From CAVTWY01 sp963738575 (GTDB taxonomy: Bacteria > Pseudomonadota > Gammaproteobacteria > Burkholderiales > Burkholderiaceae_C), in NCBI GenBank assembly GCA_963738575.1, contig CAVTWY010000001.1:372001-436000 (forward strand): a stretch of 64,000 bases of DNA. Direction: 5' to 3'. The stretch's first letter is position 1; each line of letters starts with the position of its first letter. Shown here one piece after another: positions 46,764 through 55,462 of the stretch. The translations under genes and the position numbers were made by a program. The notes below the pieces were generated by a model. The model searched no databases and had not been told where the DNA came from. It was given only the letters and a program-made list of their open reading frames with translations.

Positions 46764-49547
46764 ATGCAGACTTCGTTCACCATGGCCAATCCACCCACAG
46801 GCATCATGCACACCATCACCCAAGCCGAATGGCCGGTGATCGCGGCATTGTTTGACCGGGGGCGAGACATGGACGTCGCCAAGCGTCTGCCCTGGCTCGA
46901 GGCGTTGGCCATCGCGCAGCCCGCCTTGGCGTCTCGCGTGGCCGCCATGCTCAAAGCGCTGACAGATAGCTCGTTGGCGCCCCTTCTGGATGCCGGGCCT
47001 GTACTCGATGAAGGCGTGCTTCAACCTGAGGCGCACGGTTTGGAGAATAGCGCCACGCTGGGGCGATACACCCTTGTGAGGCGACTCGGGCGGGGTGGCA
47101 TGGCTGACGTATGGCTGGCGCGTCCGAAGAACGGGGTGCCCGCCCATCATGTGGCGCTGAAAGTGCCGCGCACCAGTGGCCACGATGGTCGGCTGGCGGC
47201 ACGCTTTGAACGCGAGCGCGACATCCTGGCCGCGCTGGAGCACCCGCACATTGCGCGCATGTACGATGCTGACTCAGCACCCGACGGCACGCCATTCATC
47301 ACCATGGAGCACGTCGATGGGCGACCCATCGACGTTTGGTGCGACGAACGATGCCTGACGATTGATCAGCGATTGGCCTTGTTTGCACAGGTGCTGGATG
47401 CCGTGCAGTTTGCCCATTCGCGTTTGGTGATCCACCGCGACATCAAGCCCTCGAACATCCTCGTGACGCCTTCGGGACAGGTGAAGCTGCTGGACTTCGG
47501 CATCGCCAAGCTCTTCGATGGTGACCCCTCGCATGCCGCGACGATGATCACGCGCGAACTCGACCGGATATTGACGCCTGCTTATGCCGCACCCGAACAG
47601 GTGGAAGGCAACACCTTGACGCCGGCCACGGACGTGTATGCGCTGGGCGTGCTGCTGTTTGAGTTGTTGACCGGCCAACGCCCTTACCGCACGTCGGGGC
47701 CTTCGCAGGTGCAACTGGAGCACGCCATCACCAGCGCCGACGTGCGCCGGCCCAGCCAGACGGTAGCCACCGCCGACGCCGCGGCTGTTGCCAAGCGCAG
47801 CAGCTCGACGCGGGCACTGCGCAAGCGATTGCATGGCGACATGGACGCCATCATTGCCAAAGCTTTGCAGCGCGAACCAGGCGCGCGCTATGACAGCGCC
47901 CGCGCTTTCGGGGACGACCTTCAACGCCATCTCGACAAGCGCCCCGTGTTGGCGCAACCCGAGTCCGTGGGGTATCTGTTGCGTCGTTTTGTCGCGCGGC
48001 ATCGGATCGTTTCCTTGGCGTCGGTTGCGGTCGTCACCGCGCTGGCGCTAGGCCTGGGCGTTGCGGCGTGGCAGGCTGCGCGCGCCGACGCCGAGCGCAA
48101 CCGTGCCATCGCGCAGGCGACCCATGCGCAGGCTGCTCAGCATTTCGTTTTCAACCTCCTTGACGACGCTGCGCGCGCAGGCAAGCCGCTGACCATGTCG
48201 GAGTTGATGGTGCGTGCCGAAGACCTTTCACGACGCACGCTGATCGATCAACCCGACGAGCTTGCGATGGTGCTGGCCCTGGTGGCGGCCCACCAATCCG
48301 AAACGCAAGGGTATGCCAAGGCACACCTGCTTTACCGTGAAGCAGCCGACACGGCGCGAGATCCCTACCTGAAGTTGGGCCTGCAGTGCGTCACAGCCCA
48401 GGTTCTGTCCCAAAGTGGTCAAACACAGCTTGGGCTTCAGACGCTGCTAACGGTGTTGTCGCAAGGCAGGTTGCCTGCGGCAGTGCGAGCGCGCTGCAAC
48501 CTTGAGCTGGCCAACGTCTACATCGCGTCGCAACGCAGCGAACTGGCCGCGGCGCCCCTTGAGCTCGCGTGGCAACACTTCAAGGGTACGGGCATTGAAG
48601 CACTCAATGAACGCGTCAGGGTATTGACGATGCAAACGTACATCTTTGCCTCGCAGGGCCGTGCCAAGGGCCAGGATGCTCGAAACCTCGAAGGCGTTGA
48701 GCAATTGAAGCGTGCAGGCCGCGAACGTGGCAGCGCCATGATGGGCTTGCTCAACACGTGGGGCACGATGGCAGGGACGGCGGGTGAGCCCCGCCGGGCG
48801 ATCGAGCGCTACGACCAAATCCTGAGTCTCTCGGCAAGTGACCGTCCTGCCCAAGGCGCTACCGCTTACAACCTGGTGCTGGCGGCCGCACCGCGCATCT
48901 CACTGGGGCAACTTGACGAAGCCGATGCATTGCTGGAGACAGCGCGGCACAAGGCTCAAAGCGAGCAAGCATTTGCGATGCAGTCAGGCGCCCTGTGCGC
49001 CCTGGGCTGGACGGCGGCGCTGCGCAACGATCACGCGCTTTCGCAGCAATGGTTCGACTTGTCCGACGCCGTGCCCAAGCGCGATGAGGCGTTGCGCGCC
49101 AACCAACAAGTGTTCTGTGACCTGGCGCGTGTGGACAGCAGCATCCTGGCGGGCGACGCGCGAAAGGGCCTGGCGCTGCTGGGGCCTTACCTGCCGATGC
49201 TCGCCAAGACTGATGCGCTGATGTCAATGCAAAATCTGGTGGCTTTGCGTGCCGGTCGCGCACACCTAGCGCTCGGGGAAATCGACGCCGCCCAAGCGAT
49301 GGCCAAGCGCGCCGTCGACCTGTCGCGGCGCTTGCAGGCCGACAACCTGCACTCTCAGCGCACCGGAGAGTCTTTGCTGCTGCAAGCCTTGGCGCAACAC
49401 GCAAGCAAGGCTGACGATGCCGCCCACGGCGCGCTGGCCGAGGCCATCACCCACTTGGACGCCACGGTCGAGCCGCAGCAGCGATGGCGAAGTCTGGCGC
49501 ACGCCACTCAGGCCCAGTGGCAACTGACACCGCAGCGACCCCGATGA
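46764..49547 (+). CDS. Transmembrane Ser/Thr protein kinase with C-terminal helical repeats
   Basis: 927 residues. A short helical N-terminal segment precedes the kinase domain: LGRGGMADVWLARPK (Gly loop), Lys in VALKVP, catalytic HRDIKPSN with His224 and Asp226, DFGIAKLF with Asp244, and APEQVEGNTLTPATDVYALG (activation and APE). A membrane helix (VSLASVAVVTALALGLGVAA) at about residue 415 is followed by a long TPR-like helical region, probably periplasmic and ligand-sensing. The kinase should phosphorylate Ser/Thr in the cytoplasm; the nearby sigma factor is a likely substrate. ATG 46764 is chosen; a GTG lies one codon earlier. Confidence 0.93.
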   Translation: MQTSFTMANPPTGIMHTITQAEWPVIAALFDRGRDMDVAKRLPWLEALAIAQPALASRVAAMLKALTDSSLAPLLDAGPVLDEGVLQPEAHGLENSATLGRYTLVRRLGRGGMADVWLARPKNGVPAHHVALKVPRTSGHDGRLAARFERERDILAALEHPHIARMYDADSAPDGTPFITMEHVDGRPIDVWCDERCLTIDQRLALFAQVLDAVQFAHSRLVIHRDIKPSNILVTPSGQVKLLDFGIAKLFDGDPSHAATMITRELDRILTPAYAAPEQVEGNTLTPATDVYALGVLLFELLTGQRPYRTSGPSQVQLEHAITSADVRRPSQTVATADAAAVAKRSSSTRALRKRLHGDMDAIIAKALQREPGARYDSARAFGDDLQRHLDKRPVLAQPESVGYLLRRFVARHRIVSLASVAVVTALALGLGVAAWQAARADAERNRAIAQATHAQAAQHFVFNLLDDAARAGKPLTMSELMVRAEDLSRRTLIDQPDELAMVLALVAAHQSETQGYAKAHLLYREAADTARDPYLKLGLQCVTAQVLSQSGQTQLGLQTLLTVLSQGRLPAAVRARCNLELANVYIASQRSELAAAPLELAWQHFKGTGIEALNERVRVLTMQTYIFASQGRAKGQDARNLEGVEQLKRAGRERGSAMMGLLNTWGTMAGTAGEPRRAIERYDQILSLSASDRPAQGATAYNLVLAAAPRISLGQLDEADALLETARHKAQSEQAFAMQSGALCALGWTAALRNDHALSQQWFDLSDAVPKRDEALRANQQVFCDLARVDSSILAGDARKGLALLGPYLPMLAKTDALMSMQNLVALRAGRAHLALGEIDAAQAMAKRAVDLSRRLQADNLHSQRTGESLLLQALAQHASKADDAAHGALAEAITHLDATVEPQQRWRSLAHATQAQWQLTPQRPR

Positions 49548-49583
49548 CCGCTTTACGCCGTAAAAAACTGGAAGCCGAAAACC

Positions 49584-50744
49584 ATGCCAAAGCAGCCCGT
49601 GCCCCGAACACTCGCAACAGCGCTGCGCCGCGCCATGACACATGGGTTCATTGCGGCATGCGTCGCCACCCTGGGGAGCGCAGCTGCGGCCCAAGTGCCA
49701 CCGAGCCCGGCCGCGGCCACCCCAGTCAAAGAGGTGGACGTGTACGACACGGTCTACAAAAACGTGCGCATGGGCTCGATGACTGTGCCCGAGGGGTGGA
49801 TCGTCGAAAACCGCAGCACCTGGGCCTACAACCTCATCTACTTTCCGCACCGCTACCACGTCGCCGTGTACGCGCCCGACGGGCAAGCGGCACTGTTCCA
49901 CTACCCGGTGCAGTCTTTCACTTGGGCCAGCGGCGCCTTGGCCAACACGCCACGCAACCGCAACGCACCAAACCTCGGCCCCACGGATGCCAGCCCTGGC
50001 ATCACAGCGGCGCAAGCGCTTTATCGCGGCGCCATTGCACCGTTTCGTGGACAGATGCCCGGGTTACGCGTCGTCGGTTGGCGCCCCGTGTCGCCGCTGC
50101 CTGCTGCCGTCGCAAACAAGCAGCAGGGCGACAGTGTGGCGGTGCGCGTGCAGTATTCGCGAGGCGGCACGCTGATGGAGGAAGACTTCTACGGCTTCCT
50201 CGAAAAGGTCTACACCATCAGTTTCACGGGGCCCTACGGCACCAGCTACGAACACCATCGCTTTCTGCGCTACACACACAGTTTTGCCGCCCGACAAGGC
50301 AGCCTCGACAACTGGTACCCCACCCTGGCTTTCATGCACGCACAGTCCAAAGGTGATCCACGCTGGGCCGAGTTGCACAGCAAGGTTTACCAAGGCGTCA
50401 ATGCGCAATTCTCGGCACGCATGAAGCAAGGCTGGGACTCGATCCGTGCGTCGGGCGAAGCCAGCCGGATGATCAGCGCCAACAACGACGCCATGATCGC
50501 GTCGCTGCGCGCGCGCGCCACCACCAGCAACACCTCACGCGAGCAGATCAACCGCGGTTTCAGTGAGTACATTCGCGGCGTGGAGCGCGTGCAAGACCCC
50601 GCTACTGGACGCACGCACGAAGTCAGCAGCGGCTCCAACCACTATTGGCGCAGTGCACAAGGAACCATCGTGGGCACCAACAGCGTAGGCGACCCAAACG
50701 TTGGGTCCACAACATCGTGGCAGCGACTTGAATCGGTTCGGTGA
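49584..50744 (+). CDS. Exported protein of unknown function, paralogue of 44672-45931
   Basis: 386 residues. The signal is FIAACVATLGSAAAAQVPP. The body contains VYKNVRMGSMTVPEGW, ALFHYPVQSFTWASG, EEDFYGFLEKVYTISFTG, and a C-terminal FSEYIRGVERVQDPATGR ending QRLESVR. The VPxGW, pre-FxW and IRGV-to-C-terminus blocks line up with the exported protein of 44672-45931, so these are likely divergent paralogues. No catalytic motif is recognised. It follows the kinase by 36 bases and precedes a small membrane protein by four. Confidence 0.75.
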   Translation: MPKQPVPRTLATALRRAMTHGFIAACVATLGSAAAAQVPPSPAAATPVKEVDVYDTVYKNVRMGSMTVPEGWIVENRSTWAYNLIYFPHRYHVAVYAPDGQAALFHYPVQSFTWASGALANTPRNRNAPNLGPTDASPGITAAQALYRGAIAPFRGQMPGLRVVGWRPVSPLPAAVANKQQGDSVAVRVQYSRGGTLMEEDFYGFLEKVYTISFTGPYGTSYEHHRFLRYTHSFAARQGSLDNWYPTLAFMHAQSKGDPRWAELHSKVYQGVNAQFSARMKQGWDSIRASGEASRMISANNDAMIASLRARATTSNTSREQINRGFSEYIRGVERVQDPATGRTHEVSSGSNHYWRSAQGTIVGTNSVGDPNVGSTTSWQRLESVR

Positions 50745-50748
50745 CACC

Positions 50749-51153
50749 ATGTTGTGGGCCAAGTTCGCTTCAATCTCCGCGCGCGTGTCGCGCCCATCGC
50801 AGCCCGTGCAAGCAGCTTCGCCTGACGCCCGCGAACCCCTGCGGCCCGACCTCGAGGCCTTGCGCCCGCAGCCTGCGACGGGCTCGGCGTGGTGGGTGGT
50901 GGCATCAATTTTAGTGGTACTGGCCGTGGCTTGGGTGCTGACGGAATGGGCCCAGACACGCTTCGGCACCGAGGCATTCACTCGATTCGCCAAAGGTTTG
51001 AGTGCGATAGGATGCCTTGCAGCATCGGTGATTGGCATCGCGCAAGCCACCATGCTTTGGCGTGCCCGCGAACGGCTTTTGGCTGCGATCACTGCGGGCC
51101 TCGCTGGCTGCTACCTGGTGTGGTCGGTGGCGTACCTGGTGCTGTGGTTTTGA
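50749..51153 (+). CDS. Small membrane protein of unknown function
   Basis: 134 residues with three predicted membrane segments: WWVVASILVVLAVAWVLTEW, LSAIGCLAASVIGIAQATML and AAITAGLAGCYLVWSVAYLV. The first ~45 residues are cytoplasmic and Pro/Arg-rich. It overlaps the next gene by one base (TGATG), so the two are probably co-translated. No family recognised. The start ATG at 50749 follows the previous stop by four bases. Confidence 0.7.
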   Translation: MLWAKFASISARVSRPSQPVQAASPDAREPLRPDLEALRPQPATGSAWWVVASILVVLAVAWVLTEWAQTRFGTEAFTRFAKGLSAIGCLAASVIGIAQATMLWRARERLLAAITAGLAGCYLVWSVAYLVLWF

Positions 51154-51677
51154 TGGCCGCGTTGGTCATCGTGGCAGCGATCATGGTGCTGGGCTTGCTC
51201 TACGTGACGCTGTTTCGGTGTGTGCGCGATCGGGGGCTGTCCGAGAACTTGGTGCTGTTCGGCTTCTCACCATGGCTCGTTTTGCCGATACTTCTGTACG
51301 CTTGCACACTGGCGCCAACCCGACCTGCTGCGGCTCACACGCCTGCTGACGGCGGCGTGGACATCAGTGCCATGGACAACCGGTTCCTGCTCTGGGCTGT
51401 GGCCATCGTCGGCGTTTTTCCGCCTTTGGTCATGAATGTGGTGGCGTGGTGTGCAATGCGCTTCGTTCCGCAGCGGGTTGATCACCGCGGCGTGCACATG
51501 CGCAGCCGAAAGTGCTACCTGTGGCGCGAATGCTTGCATTACACGGCTTTCTCCGATTACCTGCGCTTGACCTTCTCCAGTGGCGTGGTGCGCGTGCAGC
51601 GCCCTGTTGGTCAGGAGACGTCCGAGTTTCACTTCATCTTGCGCATGCTCGATAGACACGACGTTTACGAGGGCTGA
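51153..51677 (+). CDS. Membrane protein of unknown function
   Basis: 174 residues from the ATG at 51153 that overlaps the upstream stop by one base. Three membrane segments are visible: VIVAAIMVLGLLYVTLF, LVLFGFSPWLVLPILLYACT and LLWAVAIVGVFPPLVMNVVA. The C-terminal ~70 residues are soluble and basic (RSRKCYLWRECLHYTAFSD), with a PH-like feel, but no family can be claimed. With its smaller neighbour it forms a membrane pair between the exported protein and the sigma factor. Confidence 0.7.
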   Translation: MAALVIVAAIMVLGLLYVTLFRCVRDRGLSENLVLFGFSPWLVLPILLYACTLAPTRPAAAHTPADGGVDISAMDNRFLLWAVAIVGVFPPLVMNVVAWCAMRFVPQRVDHRGVHMRSRKCYLWRECLHYTAFSDYLRLTFSSGVVRVQRPVGQETSEFHFILRMLDRHDVYEG

Positions 51678-51725
51678 AGCGCCTCGCCACCTGAATGCGC
51701 AAAATGCCTCACGCTACAGTGAGGC

Positions 51726-52280
51726 ATGCAAGACGTTACTGCCCTCCTGCACCAAGCCCAATCGGGGGACGTCGACGCTGCGGACCGACTTTACGGTTTG
51801 CTCTACGACGACCTTTTGCGCTTGGCCCGCAGCCGGCTGCGTCAGGGCAGAGTCACGCTGGTCGACACCAGCGCCTTGGTGCACGAGAGCTGGATACGGT
51901 TGCAGCACGCGCACGGCGTCGATTTCAAAGCCCGCGGCCAGTTTTTGGCCTACGCGGCGCGCGCCATGCAATCGGTGCTGGTTGATGCCGTGCGGCAGCG
52001 CCAGGCACAACGCCGCGGCGGTGACGCGCCGCATCAAACCTTGGACACCGAGGTGCGCGAGGGCGTCGCCGACGTTGACAAGGCGCCCTTGCTGGCCGTC
52101 AACGAGGCGCTGGAAGCTTTGGCCACCCTCGACCCGCCGCTGGCCAACTTGGTGCGCCTGCGCTACTTCGCCGGCCTGACCGACACTGAATTGGCTGAGG
52201 CGCTGGGCATGACCGAGCGCATGGTTCGACGTGAATGGGAAAAAGCGCGTGCCTTTTTGACCGTGGCGCTGAAGGGCTAG
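51726..52280 (+). CDS. ECF-type sigma factor without the DAED motif (ECF43/TIGR02999-like)
   Basis: 184 residues. Region 2: DDLLRLARSRLRQGRVTLVD, then TSALVHESWIRLQHAHG, then FKARGQFLAYAARAMQSVLV. Region 4: LRYFAGLTDTELAEALGM, then TERMVRREWEKARAFL. The usual acidic DAED element is replaced by Asp47-Thr48-Ser49-Ala50, the pattern of ECF43 sigma factors, in which phosphorylation of a Thr/Ser there by a Ser/Thr kinase enables RNA-polymerase binding. No anti-sigma factor is encoded nearby, and a kinase is (46764-49547). It is the last gene of the cluster. Convergent gpmA ends 25 bases away. Confidence 0.88.
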   Translation: MQDVTALLHQAQSGDVDAADRLYGLLYDDLLRLARSRLRQGRVTLVDTSALVHESWIRLQHAHGVDFKARGQFLAYAARAMQSVLVDAVRQRQAQRRGGDAPHQTLDTEVREGVADVDKAPLLAVNEALEALATLDPPLANLVRLRYFAGLTDTELAEALGMTERMVRREWEKARAFLTVALKG

Positions 52281-52305
52281 CGACGGCTGTGCAAACCGCC
52301 ACCCC

Positions 52306-53052
52306 TTATTGAGCCTTCCCCTGATTCGCCACCGCAGCCTGCGCCTTGGCGATCGCCTCGGCGTCGCCCAGGTATTCACGGCTGATCGGTTTGAGGTTGG
52401 CGTCCAGCTCGTACACCAGCGGCGTGCCGTTGGGGATGTTCAAGCTCACGATGTCGTTGTCGCCGATGCCGTCCAGGTGTTTGACCAACGCGCGGATGCT
52501 GTTGCCGTGGGCCGCCACCACCACGCGTTGGCCGCGCTTGATGGAGGGCGCCAACAGGTCGTTCCAAAACGGCACCACGCGGGCCACCGTGTCTTTGAGG
52601 CACTCCGTCAACGGGATGTCACTGGTTTGCAGGTTGGTGTAACGGATGTCGTTGCGCTCGCAGCGTGGGTCGTCGTGGGCCAACGCTGGGGGTGGTACGT
52701 CGTAGCTGCGGCGCCAGACCAAAACTTGGTCTTCGCCGTATTGTTTTGCGGTCTCGGCTTTGTTCAATCCTTGCAGCGCGCCGTAATGCCGCTCGTTGAG
52801 GCGCCAGTCGTGGCGAACGGGCACCCAAACACGGTCCATTTCATCCAGGGCATGCCACAGCGTCCAGACCGCCCGTTTGAGCACCGAGGTGTAGGCCATG
52901 TCAAACTCAAATCCGGCTTCTTTGAGCAGTTTGCCGGCTTGGCGCGCTTGCGCCACTCCGGTGGTGGTCAGCGGCACGTCGGTCCAGCCCGTGAAGCGGT
53001 TTTCAAGGTTCCAAGTTGACTCGCCGTGGCGAATCAGCACAAGTTTGCTCAT
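52306..53052 (-). CDS. gpmA: 2,3-bisphosphoglycerate-dependent phosphoglycerate mutase
   Basis: 248 residues from the ATG at 53052; an upstream start would add only MRLRPRFLKPTP. It interconverts 3- and 2-phosphoglycerate. Visible motifs are KLVLIRHGESTWNLENRFTG (phospho-His9), RDWRLNERHYGALQGLNKAE, and AAHGNSIRALVKHLDGI (second His). PLTECLKDTVARVVPFWNDL is also conserved. Length matches the E. coli enzyme. Divergent from the rhodanese gene at 53149. Confidence 0.97.
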   Translation of the reverse strand: MSKLVLIRHGESTWNLENRFTGWTDVPLTTTGVAQARQAGKLLKEAGFEFDMAYTSVLKRAVWTLWHALDEMDRVWVPVRHDWRLNERHYGALQGLNKAETAKQYGEDQVLVWRRSYDVPPPALAHDDPRCERNDIRYTNLQTSDIPLTECLKDTVARVVPFWNDLLAPSIKRGQRVVVAAHGNSIRALVKHLDGIGDNDIVSLNIPNGTPLVYELDANLKPISREYLGDAEAIAKAQAAVANQGKAQ

Positions 53053-53148
53053 GGGGGTGGGCTTTAAAAAGCGAGGGCGAAGCCTCAAATTCTATAATCG
53101 GGGGGTTTGCTTTGCCGCATCGGGGCGGTTTACTCCAAGGGATTGCGC

Positions 53149-53565
53149 GTGAAATTTTTAATCGACAACTGGCCTTTGATCCTCTTGGCGTGCACTTCAG
53201 GCGCCATGCTGGTGCTGCATTCGCAAAAAGGCAGCGCCCGCGGCTCGGCCGTTGGCACCGCCGAAGCCGTGCGACTCATCAATCGCGAAAAGGGGCTGTT
53301 GATCGACGTCAGCGACGCCGCCGAGTTTGCCCAAGGCCACCCCAACGGCGCGCGCAACGTGCCGCTGGCTGCCATCGGCGAGGGCAGCAAAGATTTGCCC
53401 ACCAACAAAGGTTTGCCCATCATTTTGGTGTGTGCCACGGGCGCAAGGTCATCGCGCGGCGTGGGGGTGCTCAAGAAGGCCGGTTACGAAAAAGTGGTGG
53501 CCCTGGCGGGTGGCAGCAAGGCGTGGCAAGACGCCAATTTGCCGATGGCCAAGAAGGCCGCTTAG
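53149..53565 (+). CDS. Rhodanese-like membrane-anchored protein
   Basis: 138 residues from a GTG at 53149, preceded by AAGGGA (53137-53142). An N-terminal hydrophobic segment (WPLILLACTSGAMLVLH) anchors or exports it. The rhodanese domain has LLIDVSDAAEFAQGHPNGAR, then the loop ILVCATGARSSRGVGVLKKA with the active Cys. GYEKVVALAGGSKAWQDANL closes it. It probably transfers sulfane sulfur. It is followed closely by grxC, as is common with yibN-grxC-secB. Confidence 0.92.
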   Translation: MKFLIDNWPLILLACTSGAMLVLHSQKGSARGSAVGTAEAVRLINREKGLLIDVSDAAEFAQGHPNGARNVPLAAIGEGSKDLPTNKGLPIILVCATGARSSRGVGVLKKAGYEKVVALAGGSKAWQDANLPMAKKAA

Positions 53566-53609
53566 GTCGGCAGACTTATTTTCAGCAACGCTTCTCGAAG
53601 GATACTTCC

Positions 53610-53870
53610 GTGGCCAACGTCCGCATGTACACAACGCAGGTATGCCCTTACTGCCTGCGCGCCAAGGCGCTGCTCAAAGAGCGCGGCGTGTCTCAGATCG
53701 AAGAAATTCGCATCGACGTGGACGCCCAGGCACGCGAAACGATGATGGCGCAAACCGGCCGTCGCACCGTGCCGCAAATCTACGTCGGGCAAACCCACGT
53801 GGGCGGCTTCGATGACCTGGTCGCCCTGGATCAAAGTGGCGGGTTGATGCCGCTGCTGTCGGCGCCGTGA
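53610..53870 (+). CDS. grxC: Glutaredoxin 3
   Basis: 86 residues from GTG 53610, preceded by AAGGA (53598-53602). The redox centre is Cys12-Pro-Tyr-Cys15 in VCPYCLRAKALL; TVPQIYVGQTHVGGFDDL holds the cis-Pro and glutathione-binding GG. It reduces glutathionylated proteins and ribonucleotide reductase using glutathione. An apparent longer frame extends upstream but overlaps the rhodanese gene and is not supported. A strong terminator follows. Confidence 0.95.
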   Translation: MANVRMYTTQVCPYCLRAKALLKERGVSQIEEIRIDVDAQARETMMAQTGRRTVPQIYVGQTHVGGFDDLVALDQSGGLMPLLSAP

Positions 53871-53899
53871 TGCAGCGATAATCCAAGATCGCATGCGAC

Positions 53900-53935
53900 A
53901 CCCGCCGGTCCTTGTGGACAACGGCGGGTTTTTTT
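53900..53935 (+). terminator. Intrinsic terminator between grxC and secB
   Basis: ACCCGCCG (53900-53907) pairs with CGGCGGGT (53922-53929) and is followed by a seven-T run to 53935. The loop carries a further GTCC/GGAC pairing. secB begins 22 bases later, so secB either has its own promoter or depends on read-through. Confidence 0.88.
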
Positions 53936-53957
53936 ATTTCAAGGATTCCCAACCATC

Positions 53958-54422
53958 ATGGCAGAGCAAGATACCAACCCCGTGTTCAACATTCAGCGCA
54001 TGTACCTCAAAGACATGTCGCTTGAGCAGCCCAACTCGCCGCAAATTTTGGTGGAGCAATCGCAGCCCAACGTCGACATCAACCTGGCGGTATCGGCCGA
54101 GGGCATTGCTGACGGCGTGTTTGAGGTGTGCGTCACGGCGACCGTCACCACCAAAGTTGGTGAGGACAAGACGCTGTTCTTGATCGAAGCCAAACAAGCC
54201 GGCATTTTTGAGCTGCGCAACATGCCGCAAGACCAATTGCAACCCATCTTGGGCATTGCCTGCCCCAGCATGGTGTACCCGTACTTGCGCGCCGTGGTGT
54301 CTGACATCTGCACCCGCGCGGGCTTTCCGCCGGTGTTGCTGTCCGAGGTCAACTTCCAAGCCATGTACGAAGCCCAGCAGGCGCAATTGGCTGCCGGTGG
54401 TGCCGCTGCCACGCTGAACTGA
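53958..54422 (+). CDS. secB: Protein-export chaperone SecB
   Basis: 154 residues. SecB binds unfolded preproteins and hands them to SecA. Family sequence: NIQRMYLKDMSLEQPNSPQI, VCVTATVTTKVGEDKTLFLI, and IACPSMVYPYLRAVVSDICT, then GFPPVLLSEVNFQAMYEAQQ. Spacing to gpsA is 18 bases, giving a conserved secB-gpsA pair. Confidence 0.97.
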   Translation: MAEQDTNPVFNIQRMYLKDMSLEQPNSPQILVEQSQPNVDINLAVSAEGIADGVFEVCVTATVTTKVGEDKTLFLIEAKQAGIFELRNMPQDQLQPILGIACPSMVYPYLRAVVSDICTRAGFPPVLLSEVNFQAMYEAQQAQLAAGGAAATLN

Positions 54423-54440
54423 AGCCCCGAGGCGATCGGC

Positions 54441-55442
54441 GTGAAGATTGCCGTGCTCGGCGCTGGTGCGTGGGGCACGGCGTTGGCCATGCAAGCCAGC
54501 CAGCGCCATGAGGTGGTGCTGTGGGCCCGCAACGCCGAGCAGGCCCAAACCATGGCGCGCGAGCGCTGCAACGCAAGGTATTTGCCAGGCTTCGCTTGGT
54601 CTGATGCTTTGCAAGTGACCCCCCAACTGGCCGCCACCCAAGGCGCTGACCTGACCTTGGTGGCGACACCCATGGGCGGCCTGAGAGGTGTTTTGTCGCA
54701 GCTGCCCAGCGCCTCACCCGTCATGTGGCTGTGCAAAGGGCTCGAGCAAGGCACCGGGTTGCTGGGCCACGAGATTGCGGCCCAAGAGTGCCCCGCGCGC
54801 CCGGTGGGTGTGCTGTCAGGCCCCAGCTTTGCTGACGAGGTGGCCCAGGGGCAGCCCACCGCGTTGGTGGCCGCCAGTGAGCACGCCGAGCTTCGTGACA
54901 TGGTGGCCGAGGCCCTTCGCGCCGATGCGCTGCGCATCTACACCAGCGCCGACCCCATCGGTGTTGAAGTGGGTGGTGCGGTTAAAAACGTGCTGGCCAT
55001 TGCCGCTGGATTGTGTGACGGCCTGGCCGAGCGTCACGGCACGCAACCCATGGTGCCCGGCCTGAATGCGCGCGCCGCCTTGATCACGCGCGGGCTAACC
55101 GAAATGACACGCCTGGGGCTGGCCCTGGGCGCCAAGGCCGAGACCTTCATGGGTTTATCGGGGCTGGGCGACTTGGTCTTGACCACCACGGGCGCACTGT
55201 CCCGCAACCGCCGGGTGGGGCTGCGCTTGGCCCAAGGCTTGCCCCTTGCCCAGGTCCTGAATGAACTGGGGCACGTGGCCGAGGGTGTGGTAACGGCGCC
55301 TGTGGTGCTGGCCAGAGCCCAGCAACTGGGCGTTGAAATGCCCATCACGCGAGCGGTGGTGGCGGTGTTGCAGGGCAAGCTGTCCCCCGACCATGGGGTG
55401 CAGCACTTGATGTCGCGCGACCCGGGCACCGAAGCACTTTGA
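54441..55442 (+). CDS. gpsA: Glycerol-3-phosphate dehydrogenase [NAD(P)+]
   Basis: 333 residues from a GTG at 54441. It makes sn-glycerol-3-phosphate for phospholipids. Motifs: IAVLGAGAWGTALAMQASQR (NAD(P) binding), VLSGPSFADEVAQGQPTALV, GGAVKNVLAIAAGLCDGLAE (catalytic Lys), and LSGLGDLVLTTTGALSRNRR. Full-length and intact. Convergent with trmL, 20 bases between them, without an obvious terminator. Confidence 0.97.
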   Translation: MKIAVLGAGAWGTALAMQASQRHEVVLWARNAEQAQTMARERCNARYLPGFAWSDALQVTPQLAATQGADLTLVATPMGGLRGVLSQLPSASPVMWLCKGLEQGTGLLGHEIAAQECPARPVGVLSGPSFADEVAQGQPTALVAASEHAELRDMVAEALRADALRIYTSADPIGVEVGGAVKNVLAIAAGLCDGLAERHGTQPMVPGLNARAALITRGLTEMTRLGLALGAKAETFMGLSGLGDLVLTTTGALSRNRRVGLRLAQGLPLAQVLNELGHVAEGVVTAPVVLARAQQLGVEMPITRAVVAVLQGKLSPDHGVQHLMSRDPGTEAL

Positions 55443-55462
55443 CGCGACGCGACGCCAAGCTT

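Noticed and set aside
53016..53609. Upstream extension of the grxC reading frame (a 284-residue protein)
   Set aside because: It covers the rhodanese gene in another frame and has no family match; a ribosome-binding site supports the short start at 53610.
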